From positions 434,001 to 498,000 of the forward strand of contig NZ_WKJC01000002.1 of NCBI RefSeq assembly GCF_009674675.1: a stretch of 64,000 bases of DNA. Direction: 5' to 3'. The notes under the pieces are model-generated. The model was not told where the DNA came from, did not search any database, and was given only the letters and a program-made list of their open reading frames with translations. This stretch comes from Kangiella sp. HZ709. GTDB lineage: Bacteria > Pseudomonadota > Gammaproteobacteria > Enterobacterales > Kangiellaceae. Below are positions 1-8,152 of this stretch, piece after piece. Each line of letters starts with the position of its first letter. Position 1 is the first letter of the stretch. The position numbers and the translations under genes are program-made.

Positions 1-37
1 GTGATACAAAGGATTAATAATATCCAGCTAAGTTTTT

Positions 38-1282
38 TCATAATCGGTATAATTGGTTGTCTAGAGAAAAACCTTTCAAGTCAATATCAAGATCGGCATC
101 AATCGCTTTTGAGAAGGCTAAGACTTTGCAAGTTTCGCCCATTTCTTCCGGCAGTAACAATTGCTTTAGTTGCTGCCCTATTTTTAAGCTCGCCATTGTA
201 TCAGAAGTAACTTCTGACTCCATCATTTGTTGTGCTAAACCCTCAATTCCAGCCGCTAATAAATACATCGATTGGGTGCTATAGCCCAGCAGGTTAGCTT
301 TTACTCCATCGGCGGCCAAGGCTGCTTGAGTAAAATTAACCGAGCTAGTAATGTCTTGCAAACCCAGCAAATGCAATGGATTATCGGTTTTATGATGGCG
401 ATAATATTGCTGCAATGTACCGCCAGCACGTGAGCTATTGAATAACTCATCTTCAGAATGACCATAATCCACAATAAAGATAACCGCTCGCTGACAAGCT
501 TCTACTAACGATTTAATCCAGCCTGAAAGCTGTCCTCGATGCTCAAATTTATGTCCGTGCTCACAAACCTTCGGTAATGAGTATGTATCATCCTGCCATT
601 CAAAAGCAAAGCCATCGTCAGTTACCGTTACTTGCGCTTTTTCTACACTAGAGTTCTTATCTGAGCCATTATTAATCATTAAATCAACAGGAATGGCATC
701 TGCAACTTCGTTTGCAAAAATCACTCCCTCAAAATTTCTAGGTAATGTTTCGAGCCAAGTGACTCTATCAATTAAATGCGGCAACTTTTCTTGAATAAGC
801 GCAACTTGTCTAGCTCTTAATTCCGCAGAAACTTCGAGAATATAATAGTTTTGCGGTAATTGATTTTCCTTTTCAAGTTGCCGCAAACAATCCACACAAA
901 AAATACCGCTACCCGCGCCCAATTCTAAAATGTTTGATTGAGTTTGCTGAAAAACTTGCATGAATTCTTGAGCAAAGGATTGAGCAAATAATGCAGAGAT
1001 TTCTGGAGCTGTGACAAAATCACCGCCGGAGCCAAATTTCTGGTTACCTGAAGCATAGTAGCCCAACCCGGTTTGATATAACGCCATCTGCATAAAATCT
1101 TGAAAATCAATTGAGCCCGACTTGATGATTTTACTGGCAATCGTTTTTGCCAATTCAAAACTAGTCTTTATCGCTAATGGCACTGCTTGCGGTAATTGTT
1201 GTCGAGCTAGCTCTTGCTGAATATAGCTTTGATAATTCTCTAGGGACTGACAAAAAGTTGGCAAGATTTTCGTTTCAAGCAT
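38..1282 (-). CDS. MidA/NDUFAF7-family SAM-dependent methyltransferase
   Basis: A predicted class I methyltransferase of the DUF185 (MidA/NDUFAF7) family, 414 aa. GGDFVTAPE at residues 86-94, the glycine-rich SAM loop ELGAGSG at 120-126 and a central ANEVADAIPVD motif are family hallmarks. The mitochondrial member methylates an arginine of a complex I subunit; the substrate of bacterial members is generally unknown, so none is assigned here. No signal peptide or membrane segment is visible, so it is probably cytosolic. Its ATG overlaps the stop codon of the upstream reductase by one base, which implies translational coupling and places it last in the folB-folK-reductase cluster. The family call is firm; the role is not. 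Confidence 0.85.
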   Translation of the reverse strand: MLETKILPTFCQSLENYQSYIQQELARQQLPQAVPLAIKTSFELAKTIASKIIKSGSIDFQDFMQMALYQTGLGYYASGNQKFGSGGDFVTAPEISALFAQSFAQEFMQVFQQTQSNILELGAGSGIFCVDCLRQLEKENQLPQNYYILEVSAELRARQVALIQEKLPHLIDRVTWLETLPRNFEGVIFANEVADAIPVDLMINNGSDKNSSVEKAQVTVTDDGFAFEWQDDTYSLPKVCEHGHKFEHRGQLSGWIKSLVEACQRAVIFIVDYGHSEDELFNSSRAGGTLQQYYRHHKTDNPLHLLGLQDITSSVNFTQAALAADGVKANLLGYSTQSMYLLAAGIEGLAQQMMESEVTSDTMASLKIGQQLKQLLLPEEMGETCKVLAFSKAIDADLDIDLKGFSLDNQLYRL

Positions 1283-1989
1283 TAAAGAAACTCACCACCA
1301 TCCACAGGAATAATAGCGCCAGTAATAAAGCTTTGTGCTACTAAAAAAGCTACCGCATCAGCAATGGCTTCCGGCGAGCCAGTTCTGTTCAAAGGGATCT
1401 GGTTTGCCATCCGCATAAAATGATCTTCTGATGCTCCCGGCGGGGCCATAATTGCGCCAAGCCCCAAACCATTGACTTGGATCTTCGGAGCCAGCTCTTT
1501 GGCTAAGCACTCGGTTAAATGCCATAAAGCTGCTTTGGATAATCGATACACTAAATGATCGCCAGCAGGGTTTTTAATACGATTATCTAAAATATTAATG
1601 ATGTGGCCGTTGCTGGGTTTTGATTGAGCAAAAGCTTGCGCTAAGAGAAGAGGAGCTTTTAAATTGATATCCATTACTCGGTTAAAACCATTTAATGGCT
1701 GCTCAATGCTATCATTTTCAGGAAAAATGGCAGCGCTATTGACCAACACTTGTAACTCACCCAACTCACTAGCCAAATTTATGATCTCTTTGGGATTCGC
1801 AAGCTGCTGTAAATCCGACTGAATTAACAACGAATTACCACCAAGCGCTTCAATCTCTAACTGGGCGCTTTTAGCGGCGGCCTCAGAGCCATTATAGTGT
1901 AACGCTATATCATAGCCTTCTTTAGCTAATTTCAATGCAATTGCTCGCCCTACTCTAATGGCGCCGCCAGTCACTAGTGCTACAGTCAC
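1282..1989 (-). CDS. FolM-like pteridine reductase (short-chain dehydrogenase)
   Basis: A 235-aa short-chain dehydrogenase. The cofactor motif TGGAIRVG (residues 7-14) matches the TGxxxRxG signature of pteridine reductases and not the usual TGxxxGxG. Asp135 in INILD takes the place of the usual SDR catalytic serine, as in PTR1 and FolM, followed by Tyr148 and Lys152 (YRLSK). Family members reduce dihydropterins such as dihydromonapterin or dihydrofolate with NADPH in the cytosol. Position next to folK and folB supports a pterin role. The exact substrate cannot be read from sequence, and a general SDR remains possible. It starts 15 bases after folK and ends in a one-base overlap with the methyltransferase gene. 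Confidence 0.82.
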   Translation of the reverse strand: MTVALVTGGAIRVGRAIALKLAKEGYDIALHYNGSEAAAKSAQLEIEALGGNSLLIQSDLQQLANPKEIINLASELGELQVLVNSAAIFPENDSIEQPLNGFNRVMDINLKAPLLLAQAFAQSKPSNGHIINILDNRIKNPAGDHLVYRLSKAALWHLTECLAKELAPKIQVNGLGLGAIMAPPGASEDHFMRMANQIPLNRTGSPEAIADAVAFLVAQSFITGAIIPVDGGEFL

Positions 1990-2004
1990 TGAATACTCCC
2001 CTTA

Positions 2005-2505
2005 TTAAATCAATGATTGCCAATCAAACTCGATCGGCCATAACTTTTGTTGTTCTTTTTTATCAAATGCTTGCCAAAGTTCTAAATAGTTTTTTTGGCT
2101 TACCGGATGTCTCAACTCTGGAGCTATTTCAGCTAAAGGCAATAGAACAAATGCATGCTTGTTCACTTCAAACCTTGGTAATTGAACTGGTTTCTCACAC
2201 ACTAAGTCATCGTATAGCAGCAGATCAATATCCAAAGTTCTATCGCTAAACTTAGGCACGTCTCGTCGACGACCAGCCGAGGCTTCAATTCTTTTGAAAG
2301 CTTGATCCACTTGAGATATCGTTAGCTGGGTATTTGCTTTTGCCACTAAATTTAGAAAGTTATCACCGTCAAAACCCACCGCTTCTGATTCATAGACGCT
2401 GGATAGCTGTAACTTGGAAAATTTTTCTTGCAGCCTTTTAATGCCATATCGGATCTGATTTTCAGCATCCTGATTTGAGCCAATACTAATATAGATAGTT
2501 GCCAT
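2005..2505 (-). CDS. folK: 2-amino-4-hydroxy-6-hydroxymethyldihydropteridine pyrophosphokinase
   Basis: HPPK, 166 aa, transfers pyrophosphate from ATP to 6-hydroxymethyl-7,8-dihydropterin, the step before dihydropteroate synthase in folate synthesis. The N-terminal IYISIGSN motif and the magnesium/ATP motif DRTLDIDLLLYDD are present, and the length is normal (E. coli about 159). It lies 17 bases downstream of folB and 15 bases upstream of the FolM-like reductase in one minus-strand cluster, so co-transcription is likely. Nothing is missing from the active site as far as can be seen. Confidence 0.95.
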   Translation of the reverse strand: MATIYISIGSNQDAENQIRYGIKRLQEKFSKLQLSSVYESEAVGFDGDNFLNLVAKANTQLTISQVDQAFKRIEASAGRRRDVPKFSDRTLDIDLLLYDDLVCEKPVQLPRFEVNKHAFVLLPLAEIAPELRHPVSQKNYLELWQAFDKKEQQKLWPIEFDWQSLI

Positions 2506-2522
2506 TGAAACTAACGCTCGAC

Positions 2523-2882
2523 TTAAGCGGTTTTTTGTCCGCGTTCAATTAAAACGCCAACATTTTTTGAACCACGAACCGCCCCAGGTTTGCTTAATTT
2601 CAATCGTAGCCACGGCACCTGGAATTCATCGCGTATAATCGCTGCAATTTTTTCTGCTAACGTCTCGACGGTTTGGTACTCAGCAGCTTCAACAAAGCCA
2701 ATAACTCTTTTCGCCACCGACTTGTAATCAAGACAATGATCAATCGTATCTTCGATAGCTGCTTGTGAGATGTCACAACCCATTTCCAAATCGATGCTAA
2801 TGGTTTGACGGATTTGACGCTCCCAATCATAAATTCCAATTACCGTATCGACTTTTAAATCTTCTATAAAAGTAATATCCAC
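2523..2882 (-). CDS. folB: Dihydroneopterin aldolase
   Basis: 119 aa, the normal size for FolB, which cleaves 7,8-dihydroneopterin to 6-hydroxymethyldihydropterin and glycolaldehyde (and epimerises it). The opening ITFIEDLKVDTVIGIYDWER matches the FolB start, where the conserved glutamate/tyrosine segment sits, and the C-terminal KLSKPGAVRGSKNVGV carries the catalytic-lysine region typical of the family. It is the first gene of the pterin cluster and is divergent from plsY, with about 105 bases between the starts. That spacer must hold both promoters; I cannot pick convincing hexamers in it. Confidence 0.94.
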   Translation of the reverse strand: MDITFIEDLKVDTVIGIYDWERQIRQTISIDLEMGCDISQAAIEDTIDHCLDYKSVAKRVIGFVEAAEYQTVETLAEKIAAIIRDEFQVPWLRLKLSKPGAVRGSKNVGVLIERGQKTA

Positions 2883-2987
2883 TTATTTCTCGTTATTTTC
2901 CTAAAACTTGCTGAATAGGATAGCAAATCCTGGTGAATTTGTTATAAAGAGATTTCAAATATTTATCCTTTCGGCGGCAGACAGCTC

Positions 2988-3596
2988 TTGGTGGATATCC
3001 CAGTTATTTCACTTTGGTTATTAGCATATTTAACAGGCTCAATTTCTAGCGCTGTTATAGTTTGTCGCATGATGAAATTACCCGATCCGCGCGAAGTGGG
3101 CTCTCATAACCCAGGCGCCACCAATGTCTTGCGCCTCGGTGGAAAAAAAGCCGCAACTTTGACTTTGCTCGGCGACATCATAAAGGCCATTATCCCTATC
3201 CTCATTGGCTACGCTTTAGAGTTACATACCCGTGATCTCGGCTGGGTGGGTTTTATGGCTTTTATTGGCCACCTGTATCCATTGTATTTCAACTTCAAAG
3301 GTGGCAAAGGCATGGCCACTTACTTTGGAGTGCTGGTCGCCTTATCTCCTATATTACTACTCTACGGTTTTATCACTTGGGCAATAACCGCTTTTTTCAC
3401 CCGCTATTCGTCTTTGGCATCTCTGGTCACTAGCATCGCGGTATCCGCCTTTGGCTTTTATATCGATAAAAAATACTTCTTCCCTTTGTTTGCTATGTCA
3501 TTAATACTGATATGGCGACACCGAAGCAATATCAAAAACCTGTGGCAAGGTACTGAAAAAAAACTAACCGATAAAGCCCCAATTAATGACCAATAA
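2988..3596 (+). CDS. plsY: Acyl-phosphate glycerol-3-phosphate acyltransferase
   Basis: PlsY, 202 aa, an inner-membrane enzyme that transfers an acyl group from acyl-phosphate to glycerol-3-phosphate, the first step of phospholipid synthesis with PlsX. Conserved motifs are seen: GSISSA near residues 17-22, GSHNPGATNVLR around 38-49 and NFKGGKGMAT near 104-113, amid about five hydrophobic segments. The start is uncertain: TTG at 2988 and GTG at 2991 are adjacent, with no clear Shine-Dalgarno sequence; either gives essentially the same protein. The last 11 bases overlap the start of the downstream transporter in another frame. Confidence 0.94.
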   Translation: MVDIPVISLWLLAYLTGSISSAVIVCRMMKLPDPREVGSHNPGATNVLRLGGKKAATLTLLGDIIKAIIPILIGYALELHTRDLGWVGFMAFIGHLYPLYFNFKGGKGMATYFGVLVALSPILLLYGFITWAITAFFTRYSSLASLVTSIAVSAFGFYIDKKYFFPLFAMSLILIWRHRSNIKNLWQGTEKKLTDKAPINDQ

Positions 3597-4770
3597 CAGT
3601 CGCTCTCTTAATCCGCTGAAGTTATTGCCGCTATTAGCATCGATGGTGGCCATTACTCCATTAGCGATTGATATGTATTTACCCGCTATGCCAGTCATAG
3701 CCAAAGATCTTAATAGTTCCAATAATGCTATCCAAATTTCACTAAGCCTTTACCTAGCTGGCTACGCTTTGGGAATGTTAGTGTTTGGCCCCATGTCGGA
3801 TCGCATAGGTCGAAGAAAAGTAGTCATCTCTGGACTAATCGGGTTTATTATTTGTTCAATACTGTTAGCTAGCACCGAGCAAGAACATAGCTTTCTAAGT
3901 TTAAGATTTGTCCAGGCCGTTTTTGGTAGCGGTGCAACGGTAGTCGTTGCCGGAATTATTCGTGATCTCTATGGTGAACATACTTCTAAAGGCCTATCTT
4001 ACGTCAGCATGATCATGATGGTGGCGCCATTAGTAGCTCCCGCCATTGGCAGTTTAATCTTAGAAGTTTCCGTTTGGCCCACCATTTTTTATAGCTTGGC
4101 GGCTTACGCTCTACTAATCCTAATACTTGTGATCTGGAAACTTCCAGTCAGCATTCCTTTAAAAAGAGATCGTAACTGGCTGCATGAGTTCTTTAGTAAT
4201 TACCATTTAGTTTTTAGTCATAAAAAATCATTGGTCAATATCATCAGTTCGATGCTTTGTTCATTTGCTTTTTTTTGTTACATCACCTCAATAGCCTTTG
4301 TCTATATCGAATACTTCAAAGTCAGCGAAGGCCATTTTAGTATCTTGTTCGGAGTGAATGTTTTAGCTTTAATGCTAGCAAACATCACTAACACTCGGCT
4401 GGTGGTCAAAAAAGGAAGTCAATTCATGCTTAAAATCGGCATGACGATTGCGGTTATCAGCGCTGGGGCTTTTTTATTGATAACCAAACTGGAACTCAGC
4501 CTGTATTACTCGGCTGTTGTCTTATTTCCTATTATTTTTGGAATAGCTCTGATTGCTGTTAATTCTGACGCTCTAATACTCATGCAATTCCCGCAACAAA
4601 CAGGCACGGCTACCGCCGTTATAGGCACTTTGCGCTTTGGAAGCGGCGCATTTGCAGGAGTACTTTTAGGATTATTAAACGATGGAACGCCATTAAATTT
4701 AGCTATCTTAATGTTTATTCCTTTGTTGATCGTGGTCATTGTGCAAGCTTTAAACTTAGGGCAAGAATGA
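3586..4770 (+). CDS. Bcr/CflA-type major facilitator multidrug exporter
   Basis: 394 aa with about twelve hydrophobic segments. The N-terminal PLAIDMYLPAMP and the loop 2-3 motif GPMSDRIGRRKV are characteristic of the Bcr/CflA drug:H+ antiporter family (DHA1). Members export bicyclomycin, chloramphenicol or other compounds across the inner membrane; the substrate here is unknown. Its ATG lies 11 bases inside the end of plsY and has no visible ribosome binding site of its own, so expression probably depends on translation of plsY. A functional link between the two is not obvious and may be only co-transcription. Confidence 0.88.
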   Translation: MTNNSRSLNPLKLLPLLASMVAITPLAIDMYLPAMPVIAKDLNSSNNAIQISLSLYLAGYALGMLVFGPMSDRIGRRKVVISGLIGFIICSILLASTEQEHSFLSLRFVQAVFGSGATVVVAGIIRDLYGEHTSKGLSYVSMIMMVAPLVAPAIGSLILEVSVWPTIFYSLAAYALLILILVIWKLPVSIPLKRDRNWLHEFFSNYHLVFSHKKSLVNIISSMLCSFAFFCYITSIAFVYIEYFKVSEGHFSILFGVNVLALMLANITNTRLVVKKGSQFMLKIGMTIAVISAGAFLLITKLELSLYYSAVVLFPIIFGIALIAVNSDALILMQFPQQTGTATAVIGTLRFGSGAFAGVLLGLLNDGTPLNLAILMFIPLLIVVIVQALNLGQE

Positions 4771-4844
4771 TCCACCTATTTTTTATTCACCCAGCTTTCA
4801 CTTTTTAAAACTATAATTAGATTAGGAAACTCAATAATAAATTT

Positions 4845-6026
4845 ATGACTAATCAACAATCTTATATCACCCAGTTCCTGAAACTAGAATCTGCCGGTGG
4901 TATCTTATTAATCATTGCAGCAATCTTAGCAATTATTTTTGCCAACACCCCTTTAAACATCTACTACGAATTATTACTCTCAACGCCAGTTGAAATTCGC
5001 GTTGGAGCGCTGGAAATTGCTAAACCTTTATTGTTATGGATCAATGATGGCTTGATGGCCATATTTTTCTTTATGGTCGGTTTAGAGCTTAAGCGCGAAT
5101 TGATTGAAGGAGAGTTATCCAATAAAGAAAACATCATGCTTCCGGCTGTTGGTGCTATTGGCGGCATGTTGGTACCCGCTTTAATTTATGCCTACTTTAA
5201 TTATGATGACCCGGTTGCCATTAAAGGTTGGGCAATTCCTGCTGCGACTGATATAGCGTTTGCTTTGGGTGTTTTATCCTTACTTGGCTCTAGAGTACCG
5301 GTAACGCTAAAAATATTTTTAACTTCATTGGCAATTTTTGACGATATCGGCGCCATTATCATTATCGCTATTTTCTATACCTCTAAAATATCTATCACCG
5401 CTTTAATATTTGTAGCAGCATGTTTACCTGTGCTGGCTTTGATGAATCGTTTTAATGTGGTGGAAAAGAGCCCTTATATTTTAATTGGTTTAATGATCTG
5501 GGTTGCCACGTTAAAATCTGGAGTCCATGCCACTTTGGCAGGCGTGTTAGTCGCTATATTCATCCCCATTAGAAACAACAAAAACCCTTCGGTTTCGCCA
5601 TTAAAAAGCTTAGAAAAAGATCTGCATCATATTGTCGCTTTTGCCATTCTACCGATCTTTGCTTTTGCCAATGCCGGGATAAATCTCAAAGGAGTTGGTT
5701 TAGAGCAAATTACTCACAGCGTGCCGGTAGGAATTATTCTAGGACTTTTTGTTGGCAAAATCGTTGGCATCTTCGGACTTTGTTGGTTAGCCATAAAAGT
5801 TAAACTCATTAGATTACCCGATAGCATTCAAATTCCGCATCTATTAGGAACTTCAGCGCTTTGCGGTATTGGCTTTACCATGAGTTTATTTATTGGCTCG
5901 CTTGCTTTTGAGGAAACGGGCGTCAACCTGCTATTTGATGAACGATTAGGGATTATTATCGGATCGCTATTATCTGGAATTACAGGATATTTAATCTTAA
6001 AATTTACGCTAAAGGAAAAAAGCTAA
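4845..6026 (+). CDS. nhaA: Na+/H+ antiporter NhaA
   Basis: 393 aa, close to E. coli NhaA (388). It exchanges cytoplasmic sodium for external protons at the inner membrane, controlling pH and salt balance. The ion-binding aspartates are present: Asp136 in TDIAFALGVL and the pair Asp166-Asp167 in FDDIGA, equivalent to E. coli D133, D163 and D164. Twelve hydrophobic segments are expected and the composition fits. A sodium antiporter suits a marine or saline lifestyle but is not proof of one. It stands alone, 74 bases after the exporter and facing tsaD. Confidence 0.95.
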   Translation: MTNQQSYITQFLKLESAGGILLIIAAILAIIFANTPLNIYYELLLSTPVEIRVGALEIAKPLLLWINDGLMAIFFFMVGLELKRELIEGELSNKENIMLPAVGAIGGMLVPALIYAYFNYDDPVAIKGWAIPAATDIAFALGVLSLLGSRVPVTLKIFLTSLAIFDDIGAIIIIAIFYTSKISITALIFVAACLPVLALMNRFNVVEKSPYILIGLMIWVATLKSGVHATLAGVLVAIFIPIRNNKNPSVSPLKSLEKDLHHIVAFAILPIFAFANAGINLKGVGLEQITHSVPVGIILGLFVGKIVGIFGLCWLAIKVKLIRLPDSIQIPHLLGTSALCGIGFTMSLFIGSLAFEETGVNLLFDERLGIIIGSLLSGITGYLILKFTLKEKS

Positions 6027-6049
6027 TACCTTACTTTTAAATCTTGAGT

Positions 6050-7069
6050 TTATAGCTCTTCTATCGGCCATCTAGGTTTCGCCCGGATGACTGATTCTTC
6101 AAACTCACCAGTCCCTTCTAACACTGCCTGATAGCGAGCAAAGCCAGCGTAAGCAATCATAGCGCCATTATCCGTGCAAAATTTTGGCCTTGGGTAATAA
6201 GCTTTACCGCCTTTAGATTCGAGCAGTTCACTAAGCTTTTCCCGCAAAGAAATATTAGCGCTAACGCCGCCCGCAACTACCAGTCGCTTATGCCCTGTTT
6301 GTACTAAAGAGCGACGACATTTTATAAAAATAGTATCGACTACAGCTTCTTGGAACGCATAGGCAATATCGGCTAGCGCTTGTTCTGACTTGTCGGATTT
6401 CATATAAAGATTAGCAACCGCGGTTTTTAAACCTGAAAAGCTAAATTCAAGTCCTGGTCTATCGGTCATAGGACGCGGAAGTTTATAAATTCCTGGACGG
6501 CCTTTTAAAGCTAAATTTGCGATGGCGGGCCCACCTGGATAACCCAAACCCATAATTTTTGCGGTTTTATCAAAAGCCTCACCTGCGGCATCGTCGATCG
6601 ATTCACCAAGAATGGTGTATTCCCCTAAGTTTTTTACATCCACTAATAAAGTATGGCCTCCCGAAACTAACAAAGCGACGAATGGGTATTCTGGCTTATC
6701 GTCTTCCAACAAAGGCGCTAACAAGTGCCCTTCCATGTGGTGAACACCAATAGCTGGAATATCCCAGGCATAAGCAAGACTTCGGCCAACACCAACGCCA
6801 ACAAATAAAGCGCCTATTAAACCTGGGCCTTTGGTATAGGCAATCGCATCGATATCCTTTTTGCTACAGTTTGCTTCGGTTAAAACTTGCTTAATCAAGG
6901 GTATGGCTTTACGCACATGATCGCGCGAGGCGAGCTCTGGAACGACGCCTCCATATTCTTCATGTAATTCAACTTGAGAATATAAAGCATCGGCAATGAT
7001 ACCTTTTTCACTATCATAAATAGCGATTCCAGTTTCATCGCAAGAGGTTTCAATTCCAAGGATTTTCAT
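6050..7069 (-). CDS. tsaD: tRNA N6-threonylcarbamoyladenosine transferase subunit TsaD
   Basis: 339 aa. TsaD (YgjD/Gcp) transfers the threonylcarbamoyl group to A37 of ANN-decoding tRNAs together with TsaB and TsaE. The ASKHA-fold opening [10 protein letters not shown], the metal-binding HMEGH at residues 111-115 (His111 and His115) and the AGGVSAN motif near the C terminus are all intact. As in many gammaproteobacteria it is divergent from rpsU, sharing a 262-base spacer. A small inverted repeat, TACCA-AAC-TGGTA, lies just upstream of its start, of unknown meaning. Confidence 0.97.
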   Translation of the reverse strand: MKILGIETSCDETGIAIYDSEKGIIADALYSQVELHEEYGGVVPELASRDHVRKAIPLIKQVLTEANCSKKDIDAIAYTKGPGLIGALFVGVGVGRSLAYAWDIPAIGVHHMEGHLLAPLLEDDKPEYPFVALLVSGGHTLLVDVKNLGEYTILGESIDDAAGEAFDKTAKIMGLGYPGGPAIANLALKGRPGIYKLPRPMTDRPGLEFSFSGLKTAVANLYMKSDKSEQALADIAYAFQEAVVDTIFIKCRRSLVQTGHKRLVVAGGVSANISLREKLSELLESKGGKAYYPRPKFCTDNGAMIAYAGFARYQAVLEGTGEFEESVIRAKPRWPIEEL

Positions 7070-7185
7070 AAGGTTGCCATTAATACCAAACTGGTATGGA
7101 TTTTAATGGAGAATGCGATATATAGCGAGTATTTAGGATTATATGAAATTAATGGCAAATTCAGGAACTTTAAATGCCAGATCCT

Positions 7186-7214
7186 TTGCTTTTTGATCGA
7201 AAAATAGCTAAAAT
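7186..7214 (+). promoter_or_regulatory. Candidate sigma-70 promoter of rpsU
   Basis: TTGCTT at 7186-7191 and TAAAAT at 7209-7214 are separated by 17 bases, upstream of rpsU. This would leave a leader of about 110 bases. The -10 is 5/6 and the -35 is 3/6 to consensus. It is the best candidate in the tsaD-rpsU spacer, unverified. Confidence 0.5.
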
Positions 7215-7332
7215 TCCCGCCCTCTTGTTGTCAGGAGTACTATTTTAGTCCCTGCAGCCACTAAGGCTCAAGAGTTAACATATTGATTTAATTAATATTT
7301 ATTTTAAACATTTTAAGGTTAGGTGATTTTTA

Positions 7333-7548
7333 ATGCCAAGCGTAAGAGTAAAAGACAACGAGCCATTTGACGTTGCGTTGCGTCGCTTCAAGCGTTCATG
7401 TGAAAAAGCAGGTATTTTGGCGGAAGTTCGTAAGCGTGAATACTACGAGAAGCCAACATCTGTTCGTAAGCGTGAAAAAGCTGCTGCGGTTAAACGTGCT
7501 GCGAAAAAAGTTGCTCGCGAAAACGCTCGTCGCATTCGCTTGTACTAA
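7333..7548 (+). CDS. rpsU: 30S ribosomal protein S21
   Basis: 71 aa, the exact size of gammaproteobacterial S21, with the usual start [20 protein letters not shown] and a lysine/arginine/alanine-rich tail. S21 binds the 30S platform near the anti-Shine-Dalgarno and helps initiation. It is the first gene of the macromolecular synthesis operon and precedes yqeY by 36 bases. A 7-bp stem-loop (7550-7571) without a U-run lies just after its stop; this could be a processing site, because S21 is needed in much greater amounts than primase. Confidence 0.98.
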   Translation: MPSVRVKDNEPFDVALRRFKRSCEKAGILAEVRKREYYEKPTSVRKREKAAAVKRAAKKVARENARRIRLY

Positions 7549-7584
7549 TAACTAAGCTTTAACACTTAGTTAGCAGGAATTGCC

Positions 7585-8031
7585 GTGTCAGATTTAAAAG
7601 CGACTATTAACAATGCCATGAAAGAGGCTATGCGTGCGAAAGATAAAGCGCGTTTAACCACTATTCGTTTGGCATTAGCTGCGATTAAGCAGATTGAAGT
7701 TGATAAGCGCATTGAACTAGATGATACGGCGATTCTAGCCATTTTAGATAAAATGGTGAAACAGCGTCGCGAGTCAATAAAGATGTATGAAGAAGCAGAT
7801 CGTCAAGAATTGGCGGATGTGGAACATGCAGAAATTGCTGTAATTCAGGATTTTCTTCCTCAACCATTAACTGATACCGAAATTGATCAATTGATTGACG
7901 ATGCTGTAGCCAAATCTGGGGCAGAATCGATTCGCGATATGGGTAAAGTTATGGGTATCCTTAAGCCACAGTTACAAGGTCGCGCCGACATGGGCCCGGT
8001 CAGTGGTAAAATCAAAGCTCGTCTTTCTTAA
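7585..8031 (+). CDS. GatB/YqeY domain protein
   Basis: 148 aa. YqeY-family proteins resemble the tail domain of the amidotransferase subunit GatB, which contacts tRNA, but their own function is unresolved. MKEAMRAKDKARLTTIRLALAAIK and the QDFLPQPL segment are typical. The start is GTG at 7585, with AGGA six bases upstream. It lies between rpsU and dnaG, a common arrangement in this class, and is presumably co-transcribed with rpsU. Confidence 0.9.
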   Translation: MSDLKATINNAMKEAMRAKDKARLTTIRLALAAIKQIEVDKRIELDDTAILAILDKMVKQRRESIKMYEEADRQELADVEHAEIAVIQDFLPQPLTDTEIDQLIDDAVAKSGAESIRDMGKVMGILKPQLQGRADMGPVSGKIKARLS

Positions 8032-8152
8032 GACTTCTCCAACAAAATATATCTATAATTAACTGCTTAACTTTATAAGCATTTTTTCTAATTGCACACT
8101 CTGCTATGATAACTTCAACTCGCAAGTTGTTAGCATCTAATAGGCTTTATTC

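Noticed and set aside
1-210. 69-codon open frame on the plus strand at the window start
   Set aside because: It lies antisense to the methyltransferase gene and has no recognisable product or ribosome binding site.
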